NCBI GenBank assembly: GCA_012513625.1 | Contig: JAAZBW010000341.1 | Coordinates: 1-7,787, forward strand | Direction of reading: 5' to 3' | Origin: Actinomycetales bacterium | GTDB lineage: Bacteria; Actinomycetota; Actinomycetes; Actinomycetales; Actinomycetaceae | Length of the DNA: 7,787 nt | Shown here: positions 7,576 through 7,787 of the stretch, one piece after another | How the letters are laid out: each line of letters opens with the position of its first letter | Position numbering within the stretch: position 1 is the stretch's first letter | Made by a program: the position numbers and the translations under genes | Notes under the pieces: generated by a model | Database searches by the model: none | The model's input: only the letters and a program-made list of their open reading frames with translations | Told to the model about the DNA's origin: nothing

Positions 7576-7636
7576 CCGGTTCGGGGAGGGATTCGCCATG
7601 AATCCCACCGCCTCAGGGTGGTGTCGTCCGAACCGG
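7576..7636 (+). promoter_or_regulatory. Nested inverted repeats in the gap leader, candidate structured RNA or operator
   Basis: The outer arms CCGGTTCGG (7576-7584) and CCGAACCGG (7628-7636) are perfect nine-base reverse complements. Inside them, GGGATTC (7588-7594) and GAATCCC (7600-7606) are perfect seven-base arms around the loop GCCAT, and G-C pairs continue outside an A-A mismatch (7585-7586 with 7608-7609). A third pairing, CCACC (7605-7609) with GGTGG (7617-7621), shares bases with the second arm, so those two hairpins exclude each other. The arrangement could be a switchable leader RNA or, as DNA, a double operator. I do not recognise it as a known riboswitch family. The pairings are seen directly; any function is inferred. 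Confidence 0.45.
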
Positions 7637-7726
7637 GGGTGGGTCGTGAGACTCGCTCTTCGGTATCTGTTGCGCCGACGAGGCGCACCTATGGAGGACA
7701 ATCGTGACCATCCGCGTCGGCATTAA
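7598..7726 (+). CDS. Possible 42-residue leader ORF overlapping the gap start
   Basis: ATG 7598 opens a 42-codon frame (MNPTASGWCRPNRGW at the start, LRYLLRRRGAP in the middle) ending at TAA 7724-7726, 23 bases inside gap in another frame. A good ribosome binding site, GGGAGGG (7584-7590), lies seven bases before the ATG. The start codon sits at the loop of the inner hairpin (7588-7606), and part of the binding site lies in its stem. Against coding for a conserved protein, only about 59 percent of its codons end in G or C, well below the neighbouring genes, and no family is recognisable; the middle is Arg-rich. If translated it could act as a leader peptide that opens the structure or couples to gap. 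It may equally be spurious. Confidence 0.22.
   Translation: MNPTASGWCRPNRGWVVRLALRYLLRRRGAPMEDNRDHPRRH
7671..7687 (+). promoter_or_regulatory. Perfect hairpin just before the gap ribosome binding site
   Basis: TGCGCC (7671-7676) and GGCGCA (7682-7687) form a perfect six-pair stem, five of them G-C, around the loop GACGA. It ends five bases before GGAGG (7693-7697). It does not cover the binding site itself, so it could stabilise the 5' end, act as an operator, or hold the site single-stranded. Confidence 0.4.
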
Positions 7727-7787
7727 TGGCTTCGGCCGCATTGGCCGCAACTTCACCCGCGCAGTCATGGACATGGGCGCTGACATC
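7704..7787 (+). CDS. gap: Type I glyceraldehyde-3-phosphate dehydrogenase, N-terminal 28 codons, cut by the window edge
   Basis: GAPDH converts glyceraldehyde-3-phosphate, phosphate and NAD+ to 1,3-bisphosphoglycerate in cytoplasmic glycolysis. Only the first 28 residues are present. They begin MTIRVGINGFGRIGRN, the NAD-binding Rossmann loop (Gly9, Gly11, Gly14), which is diagnostic; the catalytic cysteine lies beyond the window. The start is GTG 7704, supported by GGAGG (7693-7697) six bases upstream and by the exact family N-terminus. The gene follows whiA after 235 bases and probably leads a gap-pgk-tpi run, as is common in actinobacteria. Its separate upstream region suggests regulation independent of the whiA operon. 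Confidence 0.96.
   Translation, partial: MTIRVGINGFGRIGRNFTRAVMDMGADI

Noticed and set aside
7621..7625. GTGTC, reverse complement of the WhiA-associated GACAC motif, in the whiA-gap region
   Set aside because: A single five-base match on either strand is expected by chance in about 235 bases, so it does not support WhiA control of gap.
7691..7726. ATG 7691 as a tiny ORF across the gap start
   Set aside because: It is an internal ATG of the 7598-7726 frame and has no separate ribosome binding site; GGAGG lies inside it and serves gap.

Overview
The window reads as a high-GC actinobacterial chromosome (Actinomycetota; the protein sequences suggest something near the Micrococcales, but I cannot name a genus). 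The grounds are very strong G/C preference at third codon positions, a WhiA protein, and the gene order uvrA - uvrC - rapZ - yvcK - whiA - gap, a familiar actinobacterial arrangement. All genes are on the + strand.

Layout. Positions 1-2519 hold uvrA without its first ~110 codons. After 10 bases comes uvrC (2530-4533), then a 61-base gap and rapZ (4595-5524, start uncertain). yvcK (5527-6465) follows after 2 bases, then 19 bases, then whiA (6485-7468). A 235-base intergenic stretch (7469-7703) precedes gap, of which only the first 28 codons are present (7704-7787). From uvrA to whiA the genes are packed tightly enough to be one transcription unit, possibly with an extra start before rapZ. gap probably has its own promoter.

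How the genes work together. UvrA and UvrC belong to nucleotide excision repair: UvrA finds the lesion and loads UvrB (not in this window), and UvrC makes both incisions. RapZ, YvcK and WhiA form a conserved trio of nucleotide-binding or regulatory proteins linked to cell-envelope precursor control and to cell division or sporulation. gap opens the lower glycolysis genes (usually gap-pgk-tpi), continuing past the window.

The genes themselves are ordinary, apparently intact family members, and I see no mobile element, CRISPR array, tRNA, rRNA or foreign gene. The least explained part is the whiA-gap intergenic region. It holds an extended -10-like sequence, a nested set of inverted repeats that begins about where transcription would start, a short ORF with a good ribosome binding site whose start codon lies at a hairpin loop and whose end overlaps gap, and a perfect hairpin just before the gap ribosome binding site. 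This is a candidate regulatory leader of gap, not a demonstrated one.
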